Assembly (NCBI RefSeq): GCF_014638845.1
Contig: NZ_BMFP01000004.1
Span: 62,001-126,000 of the forward strand
Length of the DNA stretch: 64,000 bases
Origin: Pontibacter amylolyticus
Lineage (GTDB): Bacteria > Bacteroidota > Bacteroidia > Cytophagales > Hymenobacteraceae
Direction of reading: 5' to 3'
The notes beneath the pieces were generated by a model, which ran no database searches, was not told where the DNA came from, and saw nothing but the letters and a program-made list of their open reading frames with translations. Below, in pieces: positions 47,577 through 56,612 of the stretch (its first letter is position 1; every line of letters begins with the position of its first letter). The translations under genes were made by a program, and so were the position numbers.

Positions 47577-49397
47577 GTGAATAATAGACAAAAGGAATTT
47601 GAGCAGCGGGCTGCGGCCTACGCTGAACAGGAACAGAAAGCAGCCGGCAAATCGAAGTCGGTATCGTGGTTAAGGGTAGTGGTGTTTGTGGCAGGTGCTA
47701 TTACGGCCTGGCTCTTTTTCCGGGACGGCAACACCAGCGCAGGCATCATCAGCATTGTCGGGTTTTACGTCCTTTTTATACTGGTGATGCGCTGGCACAG
47801 TCGGCTCGATTACAGGTATAAGCAGCTGCAGTTGCTCGGCCAACTCAACCTGCAGGAGATCGACCGGCTGCAGGGCAAGCTCCATACCTTCGATGGAGGT
47901 GACTCCTTCAGAGACGACCAGCATCCTTATACCTCCGACCTGGATATTTTCGGACCGGATTCGCTTTTTCAGCTGATGAACCGCTCTGTGACCAGCATCG
48001 GGAAGCTGCGGCTGGCACAGTGGCTTAAGCAGGCAGCACCTACCCCGGAAGTGCTGCGCAGACAAGAAGCGGTAGCTGAACTGGCACAGCCCGAACAGCA
48101 GGAATGGCTGCAGCAGGCCATCGTGAAGCCCATGCACTACAAGCACACCGAGGCAAACACGCAGGAGTTCTTTGACTGGCTCCGTGCGCAGGATCTGTAC
48201 AAAGCGCATCCCTGGCTGAAGCTACTGGTGTTTGTTTTGCCTGTATTGACGTTGGCTGCCATTGCAGCCTGGTTCTATGGCTACTCGGGTTACATTGCTG
48301 TTGCGTTTCTGGCTATTCAGTACCTGCTGGGGCTTAAGTTCCAGAAGCAACGCGACGAGTACTACGAGAAGAGCATTGGTATGTACGAGGCCATGCAGAG
48401 CTATACCGACCAGCTACGGCACCTGGAGGCGCATACCTTCAAAACGCCGCTTCTGGAGGAGATCAGAACACGACTCTACAAAAGCGACATACCTGCCTCT
48501 ACCGCCATCGGCAAAGTCGCCACCATCATCGATTATTTCTCGTGGCGACTCAGCACCCTGATGAGCTTTTTCCTGAACACCATCCTGATGTGGGATTTCG
48601 TGTGGATCTACCGGATCGAGTCCTGGAAAGCGGATCATCTGGAACAGGTAGAGAACAGCCTCGTTTTGCTGGCTGATTTCGAAGCCCTCTCCAGTATGGC
48701 GGCCTACCAGTACGCCCAGCCGCATTTTGCTATACCTGAGTTAAGCGCTCTTCCTTTCGAGTTTGATGCCGAGCAACTGGCGCACCCGCTTATCTTTTCG
48801 GTGGAGCGCATTGCCAACGATTTTCAGATGCAGGGAGCCGGCAAGACCATTGTGGTGACAGGCTCTAATATGTCTGGCAAGACGACCTTCCTGCGCACGG
48901 TGGGCATCAACATGGTGCTGGCCTTTATGGGGGCTCCTGTATGCGCCCGCCGCCTGACAGTGGCACCGGCACAGGTATACACGGCCATGCGCACCGTCGA
49001 TAACCTGGCCGAGAACACTTCTTCCTTCTATGCCGAGCTGAAGCGCCTGCGCATCCTGCTGAACATGACGGAAGGGGAGGAACCAGTCTTTTACCTGCTT
49101 GATGAGATACTCAAAGGCACCAACTCCCGCGACCGCCACGCTGGCGCAATGGCCCTGATCCGGCAGTTGCATCGCCGCAACGCCTCCGGCCTCATCTCTA
49201 CGCACGATCTGGAACTGGGCGCCATGGAGCAGGAGTTGCCGGGCAGTGTCGAGAACTTCAGCTTCAACAGCACCATCGAGGGCGACAAGATTCTCTTTGA
49301 CTATACCTTGCACCGGGGCATCTGCCGTAGTTTCAACGCCAGCAAGCTGATGCAGCTGATGGGCATCGAGATGGAACGGACCGATGCGGCTGGATAG
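47577..49397 (+). CDS. Membrane-anchored MutS-like ATPase
   Basis: The C-terminal half is a MutS-family ATPase: Walker A about residue 428 (VVTGSNMSGKTTFLRTVGIN), MRTVDNLAENTSSFYAELKR, Walker B about residue 504 (FYLLDEILKGTNSRDRHAGA) and the STHDLELG motif. The first ~70 residues hold two transmembrane segments (VVFVAGAITAWLFF, IISIVGFYVLFILVM), and another hydrophobic stretch lies near 215-245. The MutS mismatch-binding domain (with Phe-x-Glu) is absent. At 606 residues it is a MutS-core homologue, not a repair MutS. Start is a GTG at 47577. Confidence 0.9.
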   Translation: MNNRQKEFEQRAAAYAEQEQKAAGKSKSVSWLRVVVFVAGAITAWLFFRDGNTSAGIISIVGFYVLFILVMRWHSRLDYRYKQLQLLGQLNLQEIDRLQGKLHTFDGGDSFRDDQHPYTSDLDIFGPDSLFQLMNRSVTSIGKLRLAQWLKQAAPTPEVLRRQEAVAELAQPEQQEWLQQAIVKPMHYKHTEANTQEFFDWLRAQDLYKAHPWLKLLVFVLPVLTLAAIAAWFYGYSGYIAVAFLAIQYLLGLKFQKQRDEYYEKSIGMYEAMQSYTDQLRHLEAHTFKTPLLEEIRTRLYKSDIPASTAIGKVATIIDYFSWRLSTLMSFFLNTILMWDFVWIYRIESWKADHLEQVENSLVLLADFEALSSMAAYQYAQPHFAIPELSALPFEFDAEQLAHPLIFSVERIANDFQMQGAGKTIVVTGSNMSGKTTFLRTVGINMVLAFMGAPVCARRLTVAPAQVYTAMRTVDNLAENTSSFYAELKRLRILLNMTEGEEPVFYLLDEILKGTNSRDRHAGAMALIRQLHRRNASGLISTHDLELGAMEQELPGSVENFSFNSTIEGDKILFDYTLHRGICRSFNASKLMQLMGIEMERTDAAG

Positions 49398-49468
49398 CGG
49401 CGTGCACCTGCAGCCTGATTTTACGTTAGCATATCAAAAATATAATTATATAAGAAGCAAATAAACCT

Positions 49469-49711
49469 ATGAGAGTAGTAGCCGATATCCCTAACCCGCA
49501 CGTGAAGATCACGCTGCATTCCTATAACAACAAGTATATCCTAAAGCTGGAGAAAGCCAACCTGGAGCAGATTTATAAGATAGAGGAAACCGAGGTGGCA
49601 GGAGACGAGGGAGCCATGGCCTTACTGGATGAGGACTTTATCGAAGCAGTGGTCAACCGCTTCCAGGACATGCGCGACGCTTTTGTGAGCACCGTGCGGC
49701 GGAATAGCTAA
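49469..49711 (+). CDS. Small conserved-type protein of unknown function
   Basis: The 80-residue product (MRVVADIPNPHVKITLHSYN) has a beta-beta-helix look, with NNKYILKLEKANLEQIYKIE and a helix EDFIEAVVNRFQDMRDAFVS. It has no signal or membrane segment. I do not recognise it. It lies alone between the MutS-like gene and a small membrane protein. Confidence 0.7.
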   Translation: MRVVADIPNPHVKITLHSYNNKYILKLEKANLEQIYKIEETEVAGDEGAMALLDEDFIEAVVNRFQDMRDAFVSTVRRNS

Positions 49712-49837
49712 GGTACAGCCGGGAAGCTAAAGGTATAACCGACAGGGCTTTGGCTTGGATTTAATAGAATTTCATCTATATTTAATAAATCTTTTACTGG
49801 TCTATACCTTGTCCACCGGCTAACCTCTCCCCATTTC

Positions 49838-50155
49838 ATGAAAAAACTTATCCTGCAAAACACTTTCATATCCCCTTTGCTAATCTATGGCGGATTGGCG
49901 CTGATTATGTGGCCTACTGCGCTGCGCATGTTGGGTGTTCTGAACATCGCAAACAATGTTAGCCCCGCTTTTCTGTATGCGGGCCTAGGCGTGATGCTCG
50001 TAGGAGGTGCCTTGCGTGCGTACCAGGAACAACAAGCAGGGGAGTCGTTCTTTAAGAGCTATCTGTTTCGGGTGCTAGTAGGTATAGCTGTGGTTGCTGC
50101 CATGATGCAGACAGGCATTGTCAAAACACCAGCCTTTCTGCAAAATCTGTTTTAA
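49838..50155 (+). CDS. Small membrane protein of unknown function
   Basis: This 105-residue product has three likely transmembrane segments (about residues 10-32, 44-60 and 80-98: FRVLVGIAVVAAMMQTGIV). No catalytic residues stand out. A terminator follows. Confidence 0.7.
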   Translation: MKKLILQNTFISPLLIYGGLALIMWPTALRMLGVLNIANNVSPAFLYAGLGVMLVGGALRAYQEQQAGESFFKSYLFRVLVGIAVVAAMMQTGIVKTPAFLQNLF

Positions 50156-50196
50156 AGATATATAATAACGCTATACCTGTTTTAGGCAAGTCACAA

Positions 50197-50226
50197 AAAA
50201 AGGCCCTGAGAAATCAGGGCCTTTTT
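50197..50226. terminator. Bidirectional terminator between the membrane gene and tsf
   Basis: A perfect 13-bp stem AAAAAGGCCCTGA / TCAGGGCCTTTTT with a GAAA loop separates convergent genes. Confidence 0.93.
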
Positions 50227-50246
50227 AATATAGTTGCTAAAGCGGA

Positions 50247-51080
50247 TTAGCCGATAGCTACACGCTTGAACTCAGTTACAGTCAAACCTTTGCTTGTTTT
50301 CTCAAGCAGCTGAGAGATAGTCAGCGAAGAGTCTTTTACGAACTCCTGGTTCAGCAGGGTGCTCTCTTTGTAGAACTTGTTCAGTTTACCCTGTGCGATC
50401 TTCTCCAGCATTTGCTCTGGCTTGCCTTCCTGGCGCGCCTGCTCTTTGCCGATCTCGATCTCACGCTCGATAGTAGCAGCGTCAACGCCGTCTTTGTCCA
50501 GCGCGATTGGCTTCATGGCAGCGATCTGCATCGCGATGTCCTTGCCAACTTCAGTCACGTCCGTGCCGCTGGTGTTGTTCATACCTACCAGTACACCCAA
50601 CTTACCGTTAGAGTGGTTGTAAGCTACCACTTTCTCAGCCTTCACAGTTTCGTAAGAAACCACGTCGATCTTCTCACCGATCTTACCCATCAGGTCTGTG
50701 ATGTGGTCCTGCAGCGAGCGACCATCAGCCTGAGAAGCGGCCAGCAATTCTTCTTTAGAAGAAGCGTTAGTAGAAACAGCAGTCTCCAGAACGGTGTTAG
50801 CCAGGTTCTTGAAGTCTTCTACTTTAGATACTGGCTCAGTTTCGCAAGCCAATGCCACTACGCGACCAGTTGAACCGTCTGCGCTTACGTTAGTCAATAC
50901 GATACCTTCAGAAGTAGCATTGTCAGCGCGCTTGCTGGCAATCTTCTGGCCTTGCTTACGCAGAATATCTTTAGCAGCTTCGAAGTCACCGTTGGCTTCT
51001 GTAAGTGCTTTTTTGCAATCCATCATACCTGCACCAGTTTCCTGGCGAAGTCTGTTAACGTCTTGTGCTGTAATAGCCAT
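50247..51080 (-). CDS. tsf: Translation elongation factor Ts
   Basis: EF-Ts recharges EF-Tu with GTP. The 277-residue protein starts with ITAQDVNRLRQETGAGMMDC and KKALTEANGDFEAAKDILRK, the EF-Ts N-terminal signature. QVAVALACETEPV-type and IAMQIAAMKPIALDKDGVDA segments follow. It lies downstream of rpsB on the minus strand but is separated by a hairpin and a 206-base gap. Confidence 0.97.
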   Translation of the reverse strand: MAITAQDVNRLRQETGAGMMDCKKALTEANGDFEAAKDILRKQGQKIASKRADNATSEGIVLTNVSADGSTGRVVALACETEPVSKVEDFKNLANTVLETAVSTNASSKEELLAASQADGRSLQDHITDLMGKIGEKIDVVSYETVKAEKVVAYNHSNGKLGVLVGMNNTSGTDVTEVGKDIAMQIAAMKPIALDKDGVDAATIEREIEIGKEQARQEGKPEQMLEKIAQGKLNKFYKESTLLNQEFVKDSSLTISQLLEKTSKGLTVTEFKRVAIG

Positions 51081-51173
51081 CTTGTTATAATTAAGAATTA
51101 TGAATTAATAATTAAGAGTCTTTTTAAGGGATTCTCCAGAAAAGGAACAGAACGGTTGGCTGCTATTTACAGT

Positions 51174-51192
51174 CTTTTGTCCTTTGTCAAAA
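51174..51192 (+). repeat. CTTTTGTCCTTTGTCAAAA dispersed repeat copy
   Basis: The same sequence or large parts of it recur at 36900-36926, 57781-57794 (minus) and 57908-57923. All copies lie between genes. See findings. Confidence 0.6.
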
Positions 51193-51221
51193 TTTCCTTT
51201 GTCTCTCCTATGCCCTAAAAC

Positions 51222-51260
51222 AAACTGAACATTGAAGCTTATGGGCCCAATGTTCAGTTT
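51222..51260 (-). terminator. Hairpin between rpsB and tsf
   Basis: A perfect 13-bp stem AAACTGAACATTG / CAATGTTCAGTTT (plus-strand order) with a 13-base loop. On the minus strand it is followed by GTTTT. It would end or attenuate the rpsB transcript before tsf. Confidence 0.75.
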
Positions 51261-51286
51261 ATTGATTATGCTATATGCATGCGAGA

Positions 51287-52054
51287 TTATTGCTCGTCAG
51301 CTTCCTGCTTGGCTTTGATGCCTTCTTCTTCAGAACGCTTACGCTCAGTCTCTTCTTTGTCTACCTTGCGCTCAGACAGACCTTCTTCAATTGCCTTACC
51401 GATCACAGAAACGATAAGAGCGATAGACTTAGAAGCATCATCGTTTGCTGGAATTGGGAAGTCAACCGTCTCTGGGTTAGAGTTTGTATCGCAAACTGCG
51501 AATACTGGCAGGTTCAACTTGTGTGCTTCCTTCACGGCAATGTGCTCACGCTTCACGTCCACGATGAACAGAGCAGCTGGCAGGCGAGACAGATCAGCGA
51601 TACCGCCCAATACACGCTCCAGTTTCTCACGCTCACGAGAAAGCATCAGACGCTCACGCTTTGCAATCGCTGCATAAGCTGTGTTGTCTTTCACCATCTT
51701 GTCGATCGTAGACATTTTCTTAAGTGACTTGCGCACAGTGGCGAAGTTCGTCAGCATACCACCCAACCAACGGTCAGTTACATAAGGCATTTTCAGACGA
51801 CGTGCTTCTTCTGCCACGATGTCCTGCGCCTGCTTCTTGGTAGCTACGAAAAGGATTTTGCGACCAGACTTGGCGATGTTCTTGATAGCTGAAGAAGCTT
51901 CCTCAAGGGCAACCAGTGTCTTGTTCAGGTCAATGATGTGGATTCCGTTCTTCTCCATGAAGATGTACGGAGCCATTTTCGGATCCCACTTGCGGGTAAG
52001 GTGACCGAAGTGAACACCTGCCTCAAGTAATTCTTTATAATTAGTACTTGCCAT
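51287..52054 (-). CDS. rpsB: 30S ribosomal protein S2
   Basis: The 255-residue S2 has [40 protein letters not shown] and [20 protein letters not shown], all diagnostic. The tail is Glu/Lys-rich ([20 protein letters not shown]). It is the third gene of the rplM-rpsI-rpsB-tsf set. Confidence 0.97.
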   Translation of the reverse strand: MASTNYKELLEAGVHFGHLTRKWDPKMAPYIFMEKNGIHIIDLNKTLVALEEASSAIKNIAKSGRKILFVATKKQAQDIVAEEARRLKMPYVTDRWLGGMLTNFATVRKSLKKMSTIDKMVKDNTAYAAIAKRERLMLSREREKLERVLGGIADLSRLPAALFIVDVKREHIAVKEAHKLNLPVFAVCDTNSNPETVDFPIPANDDASKSIALIVSVIGKAIEEGLSERKVDKEETERKRSEEEGIKAKQEADEQ

Positions 52055-52075
52055 GTTGTTGATACACCTTTAATA

Positions 52076-52462
52076 TTAACGTTTACTGAACTGGAATGAA
52101 CGACGCGCTTTGCGCTTACCGAACTTCTTACGCTCCACCATACGAGGATCTCTGGTTACGAATCCTTCTTTGCGGAGTGCAGATTTTGTCTCGGCGTTTT
52201 CTACTACCAGTGCTTTCGCGATAGCAAGTCTAAGTGCTTCAGCCTGGCCGCTTACACCACCACCTTTTAGATTAGCAGTAACGTCGTACTTGCCAATAGC
52301 TTCTAAGGTTTGAAACGGCTGATTCACAATAGTTTGCAGTACTTCGTCAGGGAAGTACGCCTTGATATCTTTACCGTTAATAGTGATATTCCCTTGCCCG
52401 GCCGTCATGTAGATACGAGCCACCGAGGTTTTTCTTCTACCAGATGTATTGATAACTTCCAT
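52076..52462 (-). CDS. rpsI: 30S ribosomal protein S9
   Basis: At 128 residues, S9 shows NTSGRRKTSVARIYMTAGQG and the basic C-terminus RDPRMVERKKFGKRKARRSF with the KR ending that reaches the P-site tRNA. It follows rplM by six bases. Confidence 0.97.
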   Translation of the reverse strand: MEVINTSGRRKTSVARIYMTAGQGNITINGKDIKAYFPDEVLQTIVNQPFQTLEAIGKYDVTANLKGGGVSGQAEALRLAIAKALVVENAETKSALRKEGFVTRDPRMVERKKFGKRKARRSFQFSKR

Positions 52463-52468
52463 TAATTA

Positions 52469-52918
52469 TTAGATGTTGAGGGTTAATTCTTTAGGCTGCT
52501 GAGCTCCGAACGGATGCTCACTTCCTGCAAAAACATGAAGATTTCTGAATAGCTCGCGGCCTAGTGGGCCCTTAGGCAACATGCCACGAACAGCGCGCTC
52601 TACGAGCAGCGTTGATGATTTAGCCTTAAGCTCACGTGGAGAAGTCTTGCGCTGACCACCTGGGTAACCAGTGTGTGACAGGTAGTACTTCTGATCCCAC
52701 TTGCGGCCAGTGAAACGCGTGTCATCAGCATTGATAACGATCACGTTGTCGCCGCAGTCAGCGTTTGGCGTGTACGAAGGCTTGTTCTTGCCTTTCAGGA
52801 TCTTGGCGATTTCAGACGCCACGCGACCCAAGCTTCCTTGCCCTGCATCAATAATCACCCAGCCTTTGTTGGCTGTCTTCTTATTGACAGTAAGGGTCTT
52901 ATAACTTAAATGATCCAT
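52469..52918 (-). CDS. rplM: 50S ribosomal protein L13
   Basis: The 149-residue L13 has KGWVIIDAGQGSLGRVASEI, AKILKGKNKPSYTPNADCGD and VERAVRGMLPKGPLGRELFR. It is first in the operon and follows the best promoter match in the window. Confidence 0.97.
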   Translation of the reverse strand: MDHLSYKTLTVNKKTANKGWVIIDAGQGSLGRVASEIAKILKGKNKPSYTPNADCGDNVIVINADDTRFTGRKWDQKYYLSHTGYPGGQRKTSPRELKAKSSTLLVERAVRGMLPKGPLGRELFRNLHVFAGSEHPFGAQQPKELTLNI

Positions 52919-52984
52919 TTTTGGTGGTTGTAAGCGATTTATTTAACAATTAATTTCTTCTCGAGGGTTCTTGAAAAATGGTCA

Positions 52985-53015
52985 CAAAGATAGGAACTCT
53001 TTATTTGATATGCAA
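52985..53015 (-). promoter_or_regulatory. Promoter of the rplM-rpsI-rpsB operon
   Basis: On the minus strand TTG (53015-53013), 20 bases, then TATCTTTG (52992-52985): a full match to the Bacteroidota TTG-N20-TAnnTTTG consensus. The leader to rplM is about 60 bases. Confidence 0.85.
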
Positions 53016-53053
53016 TACTTGGTGTAGAAATATGCTGGAATACAGGGGGATAC

Positions 53054-53096
53054 TAAAAAAAGACAGGCGGCGACACAAAGCTGCGTCGCCGCCTGT
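53054..53096 (-). terminator. Terminator of the blaI-blaR1-tlpA operon
   Basis: A perfect 12-bp GC-rich stem ACAGGCGGCGAC / GTCGCCGCCTGT is followed on the minus strand by CTTTTTTTAG. Confidence 0.92.
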
Positions 53097-53231
53097 AAGC
53101 TAATCTGTTATCCAAGTTGAACGCTGCTATGAACTGCAGCCTGTTGCGAGGCGTATGCAGGTCAGGTATGAAGTAAGGCTGCAGGCAGCTGCCCATTCTC
53201 AAGCCTGTACGCGCGGCATCTCACTGGCAGG

Positions 53232-54029
53232 TTATTTCAGCAGCGAATCTAATACAACAGACATTTCCTTTAATTTCGGTTCACCGTAACCCATGGAAAC
53301 ATATCTTACGACACCTTCTTTATCGAGAATGTAATTCAAGGGTAAACCTCCTCCTTCGTAAAGTTTCCAAATGTCTTCTTGCGTGTCTATGCCAGAGTTG
53401 ATGTCTATACCTTTCTCCCTGAGTTTGGCTACAGTTTTCTGTATCCTTTCCTTGGGCTCACCTCTTGAAATGGGGAGGAATACGAAATCTTTCGCCTTAT
53501 ATTTCTGCAAGATAGCTTCAGGTAATTCATGAAACTCCATGATGCAAGGCTGACACCAGGTAGCCCAGAAATTGAGCAGTACAACCTTGCCTTTCAAGTC
53601 CGATAGCTTCACAGAAGATCCGTCGATCAACTCTACTTCAAAGTCCTTTGCCATATCGCCGACTTTTAAGGCATTGGTATTTTCAGAGGCTTCTTTGGCT
53701 TCGACAGGTCTCACTACTTTCGTCACATTGCTGCCTTCTGCCTTTTTTTGTTTTTCTTCCTCGGTCAAGGTATAGATTCTGGCTATGAAATTGTCTCCGA
53801 TTACATTGCCAAATTTTGCCTGATAGCTTTGTCTCTCCTCATCGGTAGCGCCTGACACTACATTTTTCACGTATCCGCTTTGCGCGATTTCTTTTACCTC
53901 ACTTTCCGAAACTATGCTGCTGTCATTTAGGATATAAACTCTTTGCGGCTTTTTTATCTCCTTGCTTTCTTGTGCCCGTGCCAGGCTGGCAAATGACAGA
54001 AGCAGTACTACCAATAACTTAAATTTCAT
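53232..54029 (-). CDS. TlpA-family thiol-disulfide oxidoreductase
   Basis: A signal peptide (MKFKLLVVLLLSFASLARAQ) leads a 265-residue envelope protein. Residues about 25-120 form an unrecognised domain (VYILNDSSIVSESEVKEIAQ). A thioredoxin-like domain follows with VVLLNFWATWCQPCIMEFHE (active Cys C159 and C162) and YILDKEGVVRYVSMGYG. TlpA/ResA-like proteins reduce disulfides in the envelope. It lies 34 bases after blaR1 and before the operon terminator, so it is probably controlled by BlaI. Confidence 0.9.
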   Translation of the reverse strand: MKFKLLVVLLLSFASLARAQESKEIKKPQRVYILNDSSIVSESEVKEIAQSGYVKNVVSGATDEERQSYQAKFGNVIGDNFIARIYTLTEEEKQKKAEGSNVTKVVRPVEAKEASENTNALKVGDMAKDFEVELIDGSSVKLSDLKGKVVLLNFWATWCQPCIMEFHELPEAILQKYKAKDFVFLPISRGEPKERIQKTVAKLREKGIDINSGIDTQEDIWKLYEGGGLPLNYILDKEGVVRYVSMGYGEPKLKEMSVVLDSLLK

Positions 54030-54063
54030 ATAAACTTACTTTAAGGTTGTACTCAGTTATTTA

Positions 54064-56232
54064 CTAGCGAGGAGCAAGCGTGGTGGCAATCCTGACTTCG
54101 CCGGTTTTTTTGTTGCCTTGTACTATCACGATGTTGTCAGCCTCCAGAATGCTTTTTAAAGCTCCGGCATTATAAGTGGCACTGGCACGAGATTTCCTGT
54201 TTCTGGATGCGAGCTCAATTTTCAGGCTGCTGATCTTCCCGCCTTCATACTTTTCATTAAAGTCCAGTTCGAAGCCACTGCTTGAGAATGCCTGTTGCGC
54301 TACTTCAAGCTCCCGTTTGGTGATCTCCTCCGGCCATAGAAAATAGGCGACATGCTCTTCTGTTTCAACCAGGCGTGCACCACCCGCTTTAGGTATAGCA
54401 GGGCCCTCATACCTTACAGGCGGTGGGGGTGGAGGAAGCTGTTCTCCCGCTGGTGCAGGGGGTACAGGTGGTACTGCTTCTCTGCCAGGCGCAGGAGGTG
54501 GCGACGGTGCTTCCGGTGCCGGAGGGGCCGGTGGTACAGGAAGCTTTTTGTTGAACTCCTGTACCTGACGGGCGTCTTTGTTCTGTTCAGTTACTACCGA
54601 AATAACACCCTTCGAGGCTCCTTTGCCGAATACCTCTACTGCGGATTTACCTTTAATTACATTTATGCTGTGGATAGTCTTCGGGTCAAGCTTTTGTACG
54701 GCTGCACGGCTAGCTTCCACTCCGTCAATATAGTACAGCGCTGCTTCTGGCATGATTGATAATAGTTCAGCTTTATCCGGTGCTGGTGGAGCTGGCGGTG
54801 CATCGGGAGCAGCTGGTGTAGGGGGTGGCGGCGGCGGCAAGAAAGGAAGTTTCCCCCACTTAGCCTCGGCAGCCGGAATGCGCTGGCTTTTGTTGTAATC
54901 GTAGGTCTCTGTCTTCCCGTTTTTGAGGTAGATGACGATTGATTCCAGGTTCTTATCCCTGCTGTTGTCAAACTTCCAGGCTACCTCCTTTACATTGGGA
55001 TGACGCTTTAGGAAATCCTTGTAATCCTCAGGCCAGTTCGCTTTGTCATCGTAATAGCCGATGTGCTCTAGCTTCAGAATGTAGGATTCATCCTGATTCA
55101 AGTTGACTCTTCTGGCAACTGGCGGCGCGCTGGGCATTTCGCCATACTTCAACTCGGCAGAGGCCATGCTCTGCTTGTCACCAAAGGTATAGACCTCCTC
55201 AGCACCGGACTTCAGTGCCACTACTATTTTTCCGTTCGACCTCCAGGAGACTTGTTTTACCTCGGTGTTTCGGGCATAGAAGGCGGCGTATTCATCAGTC
55301 GGGTTTTCTTCAGTCTGCGTTACAGTTTCTCCTGGAAGTATAGTTTCTGTAAGAGTGGCAATATCGTCCTGGGAGGCGCTCCGGAAAGCAACCAGCAGCA
55401 CCGTTACGAGGGGAAGCACAACCAGCAATCGGAGCCGGCTTGCCTTGCTTGTGGGCATTTTATTCATCATGGCAATTCTTCGTTTAAGTGATGGGAAGTT
55501 AAACTGATTGGCAAGCTGAGGTTGTGTGGCGCCCACAACTTTCAGTAAGAGGTATTGGTAGGCTACTCGGTCGACGCCAGCATTTACAACATGCTGGTCG
55601 GCTATAAACTCAAGGTTTTCTTTCATGGCCTGCTTCATGAGCCACACGCCCGGGTTGAACCAGTAGAAAACGGTGCTCAACTCGGCCAGCAGCACATCCA
55701 GGGTATGCCAGCCGTTCACGTGTATCTGCTCGTGCCGCAGGATCGACTCCAGTTCGGGCGACTGGTGCTGTGCCGGGTTCAGGTAGATGGTTTTCCAGAA
55801 CGAAAAGGCCTCGCTTATACCTGGCACCTTGCGGAAGTCCACGCCCTGATAAGAGGCGGGCACTGAGGCGCGGTGAATCCGGTAGAGCGAGACAAACTGC
55901 ATGGTCAGCCGAAGCAGCATCAATCCGCAGCCTAGCCAGAACAGCCAGACAGGTATAAGCCAATAATCGAATGCGGTCTGTTCAGGTATAGCCGTTGGGG
56001 TCCAGGCAGGTATAACCACGGCATAGCTTTGCACCACGGCCAGTTCTTCGTGCCGGCTGAACAGCTCGGAGAGGTCTATCAAAGGATAAACGGCGGAGAA
56101 CAGAATGCCGAACACCAGGAAAAGCCGGTTGAGGTGGTAGAAAGTGAGCTTGCGCAGCGCCAGGTGGTAGGCCAGGTAAAACAGTACCAGGGCCACGTTT
56201 GCTTTTAGCAGGTATAACAGCAAATCCGGCAT
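54064..56232 (-). CDS. M56-family (BlaR1-like) membrane peptidase with SusC-like plug segment
   Basis: Residues 1-285 form the BlaR1/MecR1 peptidase: four hydrophobic segments, zinc motif HEQIH at 167-171 with third-ligand region ENLEFIADQH (205-214), and a last helix near 267-284. The periplasmic part (about 290-722) lacks a penicillin-binding domain. It holds proline-rich runs and a segment near 500-550 (YYIDGVEASRAAVQ...INVIKGKSAVEVFGKGASKG) like the TonB-dependent receptor plug of SusC/RagA. Such sensors cleave BlaI-type repressors. It starts one base after blaI. Confidence 0.9.
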   Translation of the reverse strand: MPDLLLYLLKANVALVLFYLAYHLALRKLTFYHLNRLFLVFGILFSAVYPLIDLSELFSRHEELAVVQSYAVVIPAWTPTAIPEQTAFDYWLIPVWLFWLGCGLMLLRLTMQFVSLYRIHRASVPASYQGVDFRKVPGISEAFSFWKTIYLNPAQHQSPELESILRHEQIHVNGWHTLDVLLAELSTVFYWFNPGVWLMKQAMKENLEFIADQHVVNAGVDRVAYQYLLLKVVGATQPQLANQFNFPSLKRRIAMMNKMPTSKASRLRLLVVLPLVTVLLVAFRSASQDDIATLTETILPGETVTQTEENPTDEYAAFYARNTEVKQVSWRSNGKIVVALKSGAEEVYTFGDKQSMASAELKYGEMPSAPPVARRVNLNQDESYILKLEHIGYYDDKANWPEDYKDFLKRHPNVKEVAWKFDNSRDKNLESIVIYLKNGKTETYDYNKSQRIPAAEAKWGKLPFLPPPPPPTPAAPDAPPAPPAPDKAELLSIMPEAALYYIDGVEASRAAVQKLDPKTIHSINVIKGKSAVEVFGKGASKGVISVVTEQNKDARQVQEFNKKLPVPPAPPAPEAPSPPPAPGREAVPPVPPAPAGEQLPPPPPPVRYEGPAIPKAGGARLVETEEHVAYFLWPEEITKRELEVAQQAFSSSGFELDFNEKYEGGKISSLKIELASRNRKSRASATYNAGALKSILEADNIVIVQGNKKTGEVRIATTLAPR

Positions 56233-56233
56233 A

Positions 56234-56599
56234 TCATTTCGTTTTTTTATTCTCGATCATGTCAATAATCTCCTGCAGTTCTTCGGCGCTGATCTGCTTT
56301 TCCTTCGCGAAAAAGGCCACCAGCTCTTTGTAGGAGTTCTTGAAGTAGTCGCCCACAAAACCCTTCATAAAGCGCTTCTTGTAGTCTTCTTCTTGGATAA
56401 TGGGGGTATAGCGGTAGGTGTTGCCAAACTTCTCGCTCTGCAGGAAGCCTTTCTTCTCCAGATTTTTCACCGTAGAGGCCAGCGTGGTATAGGGCGGTTT
56501 AGGCTCTTCCAGCTTTTCCAGAAACTCCTTTATAAATCCGCCATCCAGCGACCAAACCGCCTGCATGGCTTCCTCTTCTTGTTGCGTGAGCTTTTCCAT
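56234..56599 (-). CDS. BlaI/MecI-family transcriptional repressor
   Basis: The 121-residue winged-helix repressor has LTQQEEEAMQAVWSLDGGFI, PPYTTLASTVKNLEKKGFLQ and a dimerisation helix with KNSYKELVAFFAKEKQISAE. BlaI-type proteins bind palindromic operators and are removed by BlaR1 proteolysis. I use the ATG at 56599; an upstream in-frame start would add 60 residues not found in the family. A palindromic operator lies 14 bases upstream. Confidence 0.93.
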   Translation of the reverse strand: MEKLTQQEEEAMQAVWSLDGGFIKEFLEKLEEPKPPYTTLASTVKNLEKKGFLQSEKFGNTYRYTPIIQEEDYKKRFMKGFVGDYFKNSYKELVAFFAKEKQISAEELQEIIDMIENKKTK

Positions 56600-56612
56600 A
56601 GTTCTACGATGT

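Larger units (their letters stand above)
52919..53231. other. 313-base gap between rplM and the tlpA-like gene
   Basis: It holds the rplM promoter (52985-53015, minus) and the terminator of the BlaI-BlaR1-TlpA operon (53054-53096, minus). I see no further gene in it. Confidence 0.75.
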
